A stretch of 15,867 bases of DNA from contig CAZJOA010000059.1 of the NCBI GenBank assembly GCA_964547515.1, positions 1-15,867 of the forward strand. Reading direction: 5' to 3'. This stretch comes from UBA11524 sp964547515 (GTDB taxonomy: Bacteria > Bacillota > Clostridia > Christensenellales > Aristaeellaceae). Position numbers and translations under genes: made by a program. The notes below the pieces were generated by a model. That model had not been told where the DNA came from, ran no database searches, and worked only from the letters and a program-made list of their open reading frames with translations. Shown here in pieces: positions 12,781 to 15,867 of the stretch. Numbering within the stretch: the first letter of the stretch is position 1; each line of letters begins with the position of its first letter.

Positions 12781-13868
12781 TGGGCATGACAGGAGGACGA
12801 CCCCTTCGGCTGCTGGTGGGCACATATTCCGAGCCGATCCTCTTCGGCACGGGCGAACGCTTCTGCGGGAAGGGCAGGGGCATCTACCTCTGCACCCTTG
12901 ACGGGGCGGACATCCGCATCGAAGCCCTGCTGCCATTGAGCAACCCCTCCTTCCTCACCGTGGACGAGGACACGGGCACGATCTACGCCGTGAACGAGCT
13001 GAAGGAATTCCACGGGGCGTATGGCGGCGGCGTCAGCGAGATCAGCCTGAACGAAAATGGCGAAATGCGCCTCATCGGCGCGTACTGCACAAAGGGCACA
13101 GACCCCTGCCACATCGCCGTTTCGCCGGACAAGACCCGATTGGGCATCGCCAATTTCGCCGACGGATCGGTCAGCTTCTTCCGCCTGGACGGCGCGGGGC
13201 ACATCACCGGGGAGCTGCAGCATATCCGGCATCAGGGCAGCGGCCCGCATCCCGTCCGCCAGAAGGGCCCCCATGCCCACAGCGTCATCTTCGACGGGGC
13301 AGGGCATGCCCTTGTCCCCGACCTGGGCATGGATCGTCTGGTCTGCTATGACGTACAGGGGGCGGATGCTCAGCCCGATGCGGCGCATTCCGTACAGCTG
13401 TCCCCCGGGAGTGGCCCGCGGTTCGGCGAATTCTCACCGGATCATCGGCATTTCTACCTCATCAACGAGCTGGCCTCCAGCGTGACGCATTTCACCTGTC
13501 ATCAGGGCAACATGCAGGAATGCGAAACGGTTTCGACCCTGCCGGAGGATTTCGTCGGGGAGAACATCTGCTCCGACCTGCATATCGCGCCGGATGGCCG
13601 CACGCTGTATGCGTCCAATCGCGGTCATGACAGCCTGGCGGTGTACCGCGTGGGGGCGGACGGCGGACTGACGCTGCTGCAGCGGATCTCCTGCCACGGA
13701 AGGACACCGCGAAACTTCGCCGTCACCCCGGATGGCAGGTCGCTGCTGGCGGGCAATCAGGACAGCGACACCATCGCCGTGTTCGACGTGGTGGAGGACG
13801 GCTGCCTGGCCTTCCGCCGGAATGTGGACTTCCCGACACCGGTGTGCATTCGCTTCCTGCGGGGGTAA
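12780..13868 (+). CDS. seven-bladed beta-propeller lactonase (6-phosphogluconolactonase YbhE/Pgl-like family)
   Basis: A 362-residue protein of the lactonase_7-bladed family, which hydrolyses sugar lactones to the free acid. The start overlaps the previous stop (TGATG), with GAGGAAG ahead; an in-frame GTG three bases earlier is less likely. Typical blade repeats are visible: LLVGTYS, NPSFLTVDEDTGTIYAVNE, DPCHIAVSPDKTRLGIANF, KGPHAHSVIFDGAGHALVPD, DLHIAPDGRTLYASNRGHDS, RNFAVTPDGRSLLAGNQDSD. The HAH motif in the fourth unit and the Glu and Asn positions near it resemble the conserved family centre. There is no signal peptide. As the last gene of the operon it fits hydrolysis of a lactone made by one of the zinc dehydrogenases. 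Whether its substrate is phosphorylated is unknown; no sugar kinase is present here. Confidence 0.9.
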   Translation: MGMTGGRPLRLLVGTYSEPILFGTGERFCGKGRGIYLCTLDGADIRIEALLPLSNPSFLTVDEDTGTIYAVNELKEFHGAYGGGVSEISLNENGEMRLIGAYCTKGTDPCHIAVSPDKTRLGIANFADGSVSFFRLDGAGHITGELQHIRHQGSGPHPVRQKGPHAHSVIFDGAGHALVPDLGMDRLVCYDVQGADAQPDAAHSVQLSPGSGPRFGEFSPDHRHFYLINELASSVTHFTCHQGNMQECETVSTLPEDFVGENICSDLHIAPDGRTLYASNRGHDSLAVYRVGADGGLTLLQRISCHGRTPRNFAVTPDGRSLLAGNQDSDTIAVFDVVEDGCLAFRRNVDFPTPVCIRFLRG

Positions 13869-13871
13869 CGC

Positions 13872-13909
13872 AAGGACCTTGCTTCGGCTGAGCCGGAGCA
13901 GGGTCTTTT
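13872..13909 (+). terminator. intrinsic terminator of the catabolic operon
   Basis: A 12 bp stem (13872-13883 with 13897-13908, two G-T pairs) carries a nested CGGC-TGA-GCCG in its loop and ends in TTTT. It begins four bases after the lactonase stop. Confidence 0.85.
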
Positions 13910-14012
13910 GGCGTGCTGCATTTGCCTCACGCGGGAAAAGGGGGAAGCCACCGAAGTCCCCGAATTGTCGTCCGCGGTGCACGAAAACATCATCCGCGCG
14001 TCCATGTTGTCC

Positions 14013-14041
14013 TTGTGTGCGCGCGTCGGATATGCTATAAT
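14013..14041 (+). promoter_or_regulatory. promoter of the flotillin gene (extended -10)
   Basis: TTGTGT (14013-14018) and TATAAT (14036-14041) are 17 bases apart, with TGC directly before the -10 giving an extended -10. A hairpin in the leader (CGGGCGG 14051-14057, CCGCCCG 14064-14070) precedes the ribosome site. Confidence 0.8.
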
Positions 14042-14099
14042 GATGTCAGACGGGCGGAATTCCCCGCCCGGGTGCATGACCTGGAGAAGGAGGTTCATC

Positions 14100-15590
14100 A
14101 TGCCTGATATTTCCCCCGCTATGATCGGCGGAATCATCGCAGCCGTGCTGCTGCTCATCATCTTTCTGTGCAACTACATCAAAGTCCCCCCGAATGTGGC
14201 GCTGATCGTGTCCGGCCGCAAGCACAAGTACAAGGTGAAGGATGCGGACGGCAAGATCACCGTCAAGTCCTTCGGCTACCGTATCGTTCGCGGCGGCGCG
14301 ACCTTCGTCATTCCCTTCTTCGAGCGCGTGGACAGGCTGAACCTGGGCATCATGCAGGTGGACATCAAGACCACCCAGCCCGTGCCCAGCCAGGAATACA
14401 TCGGCGTGCTGGTGGACGGCGTGGCCAATATCAAGATCGGTTCGGATGATGTGTCCGTCGCCACGGCGGCAGAGCAGTTCCTGGGCTGGAAGCAGAAGGA
14501 CATCGCTGCCGTCGCCATGCAGGTGCTGGAAGGCAACATGCGCGAGATCATCGGCCGCATGACCATCTCCGACCTGGTGCAGAACCGCGATAAGTTCGCC
14601 AACGAAACCCAGAATGCCGCCACGGCGGACATGCGCAACATGGGTCTGGAGATCGTCAACATCACCATCCAGAACTTCTCCGATAACGATGGCGTGCTGG
14701 ACACCCTGGCGGTGAAGAACATTGCCGAAAAGAAGCGCGATGCGGACATCGCCCGTGCCGAGGCCGAGCGCGACACCGTCATCCGACAGTCCGTCGCCGA
14801 TCAGGAGGGCAACAAGGCGCGTGCCGAGGCCGATGCCACCATCGCCGAGCAGAACAAGGAGCTGGAGCTGCGCCGGGCGCAGTTCCGTGCCGAGCAGGAT
14901 CGCGCCAAGGCGGACGCTGACCTGGCCTATCAGGTGCAGCAGGAGAACGCCCGTAAGGCGCTGGAGACCGAGCGTGCCGCGGCTGAGCTGATCCGCCTGC
15001 AGAAGGAGACCGAGCTCCAGGCGCAGCAGGTGCAGATTCAGCGCGAGAAGCTGTCCATCGAGGTGCGTGAACGCGCCGAGGCCGAGCGTGACGCGAAGAT
15101 CGCCGCCGCCGAGGCCGAACGCATGGTGACGCAGGCGCGCGCCGAGGCCGAGCTGTACAAGGCGGAGAAGGAAGCCGAGGCCAGCCTGGTCTCCGCCCAG
15201 CGCGAAGCCGAAGCGAAGTACGTCCTGGCGCAGAAGGAAGCCGAAGCCATCCGCATGAAGGGCGAGGCCGAAGCGGAAGCCATGCTCAAGAAGGCCGAGG
15301 CCATGAAGCAGTACGGTCAGGCCGCCATGATGCAGATGGTCATCGACAAGCTGCCCGAAATGGCGAAGGCGGTGTCCGAGCCGCTGAGCAAGACCGACAA
15401 GATCATCCTGTTTGGCGAGGGCGGGGCGACGTCCATGGCGCGGGACACCGCAGGGACGATGCTCCAGACCTTCGAGGCGGTGAAGGACGCCGTTGGCCTG
15501 GACATCCCGGCCATGCTCAAGGATGTGAGCACCGGCGGACTGGTGGGCCGTGCGGGCGGCAAGGCCGATGACGCGCCCAAGGCGGAATAA
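14100..15590 (+). CDS. floT: flotillin-like membrane scaffold protein (YuaG/FloT type)
   Basis: A 496-residue flotillin. ATG 14100 follows AAGGAGG by six bases; the frame is open further upstream but would run through the promoter. Residues about 6-24 form a membrane anchor or hairpin (AMIGGIIAAVLLLIIFLC). The SPFH/band 7 domain follows (about 27-215), with NVALIVSGRK at its start and NITIQNFSDNDGVLD near its end. A long coiled coil then spans about 215-425 with many Ala-Glu repeats (ERAEAERDAKIAAAEAER), and the C-terminal part holds MMQMVIDKLPEMAKAVSEPL. Length and layout match FloT rather than the shorter FloA. Such proteins oligomerise into membrane microdomain platforms. It has its own promoter and is not part of the sugar operon. 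Confidence 0.93.
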   Translation: MPDISPAMIGGIIAAVLLLIIFLCNYIKVPPNVALIVSGRKHKYKVKDADGKITVKSFGYRIVRGGATFVIPFFERVDRLNLGIMQVDIKTTQPVPSQEYIGVLVDGVANIKIGSDDVSVATAAEQFLGWKQKDIAAVAMQVLEGNMREIIGRMTISDLVQNRDKFANETQNAATADMRNMGLEIVNITIQNFSDNDGVLDTLAVKNIAEKKRDADIARAEAERDTVIRQSVADQEGNKARAEADATIAEQNKELELRRAQFRAEQDRAKADADLAYQVQQENARKALETERAAAELIRLQKETELQAQQVQIQREKLSIEVRERAEAERDAKIAAAEAERMVTQARAEAELYKAEKEAEASLVSAQREAEAKYVLAQKEAEAIRMKGEAEAEAMLKKAEAMKQYGQAAMMQMVIDKLPEMAKAVSEPLSKTDKIILFGEGGATSMARDTAGTMLQTFEAVKDAVGLDIPAMLKDVSTGGLVGRAGGKADDAPKAE

Positions 15591-15614
15591 GCCGCGCACA
15601 GGAGGGCGTTCGCG

Positions 15615-15794
15615 ATGTTCAATGACGACAAGCGCTTTGAAAAGACCTACAGCCAGGGCACGATGAGCACCATCGAGATCTGGGTGGACAGGGAAACGGG
15701 CGTAAATTATCTTTTTCGCACCAGCGGCTATGCCGGCGGACTGACCGTCCTGCTGGACAAGGACGGCAAGCCCGTCGTCACGCCGGTTCGGTGA
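15615..15794 (+). CDS. small DUF6440-like protein
   Basis: A 59-residue protein with AGGAGGG eight bases before the ATG. The sequence FEKTYSQG, then IWVDRETGVNYLFRTSGYAG and GLTVLLDKDGKPVV, is the pattern I associate with the DUF6440 family of Firmicutes. These are short, mostly beta proteins of unknown function. It begins 24 bases after the flotillin stop with no promoter between and ends before a strong terminator, so it is co-transcribed with flotillin. There is no signal peptide or membrane segment. A flotillin-linked role would be inference only. Confidence 0.8.
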   Translation: MFNDDKRFEKTYSQGTMSTIEIWVDRETGVNYLFRTSGYAGGLTVLLDKDGKPVVTPVR

Positions 15795-15807
15795 GGTGAA
15801 CCATCAG

Positions 15808-15834
15808 GGGAGAGCGCAATGCGTTCTCCCTTTT
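15808..15834 (+). terminator. intrinsic terminator after the flotillin unit
   Basis: A 10 bp stem (15808-15817 with 15821-15830, one G-T pair) has a 3-base loop and is followed by TTTT. It ends the flotillin/DUF6440 transcript. Nothing further is recognisable to the end of the window. Confidence 0.85.
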
Positions 15835-15867
15835 CGATTTCGGCCTGTGTCGGGGATGAATCCCCGC

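Noticed and set aside
14720..15310. Ala-Glu codon repeats within flotillin as a possible DNA repeat array
   Set aside because: The periodicity is explained by the heptad-like coiled coil of the protein. There are no exact DNA repeat units with spacers, so it is not a CRISPR or satellite array.
14046..15599. 517-codon minus-strand frame opposite flotillin
   Set aside because: Mirror of the Ala/Glu-rich coiled-coil coding sequence. The repetitive Leu/Gly/His composition is an artefact.

Overview
The window looks like chromosomal DNA of a gut-type Clostridia bacterium, perhaps Christensenellales-like. This is an inference from strong AAGGAGG ribosome sites, sigma-A type promoters, short MKK-type Sec signal peptides, GC-rich codon use and the gene families present; no marker gene fixes the taxon. 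It has three parts.

(1) Bases 1 to about 3446 are the integrase end of an integrated mobile element, visibly less GC-rich than the rest. In order they hold an XRE-type repressor, an unrecognised helix-turn-helix/Cys-cluster protein, a structured non-coding stretch, a small excisionase with its own promoter and overlapping inverted repeats, and a complete tyrosine integrase with its catalytic residues. After these come TGTTAGCAAA repeats that look like integrase arm sites, an intact tRNA-Arg(CCT) on the minus strand, and a second, truncated copy of the 5' part of the same tRNA. The tRNA promoter lies to the right, in host DNA. The other end of the element is outside the window.

(2) Bases about 3650 to 13909 form a single nine-gene catabolic operon. 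It starts from a near-consensus promoter (TTGACA-17-TATATT) and ends at a strong terminator. Gene order: exported sugar isomerase/epimerase-like TIM barrel; MglB-like sugar-binding protein; MglA-like double ATPase; MglC-like permease; zinc-dependent dehydrogenase; GntR/FCD regulator; 3-hydroxyacid dehydrogenase (gulonate 3-dehydrogenase/HCDH type); second zinc-dependent dehydrogenase; and a seven-bladed propeller lactonase. I infer a pathway in which an extracellular sugar or glycoside is remodelled outside the membrane and imported unphosphorylated. It would then be oxidised to a lactone, hydrolysed to an aldonate and oxidised again. The binding protein keeps most of the galactose/glucose-binding protein pocket but has lost two key Asp and one Asn, so the ligand is probably not plain glucose or galactose. 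Three TTGTAG-type sites, one a perfect match to the FadR-family consensus TNGTNNNACNA, surround the promoter and are candidate operators for the operon's own regulator. Hairpins in the leader and on both sides of the binding-protein gene suggest RNA-level control of expression ratios.

(3) Bases about 14013 to 15834 are a separate unit: an extended -10 promoter, a FloT/YuaG-like flotillin, a 59-residue DUF6440-like protein, and a terminator.

The best candidate for something undescribed is the operon in part 2, for its exported epimerase-like enzyme and altered binding pocket. Next come the duplicated and split tRNA at the element junction and the palindromic sites at the operon promoter.
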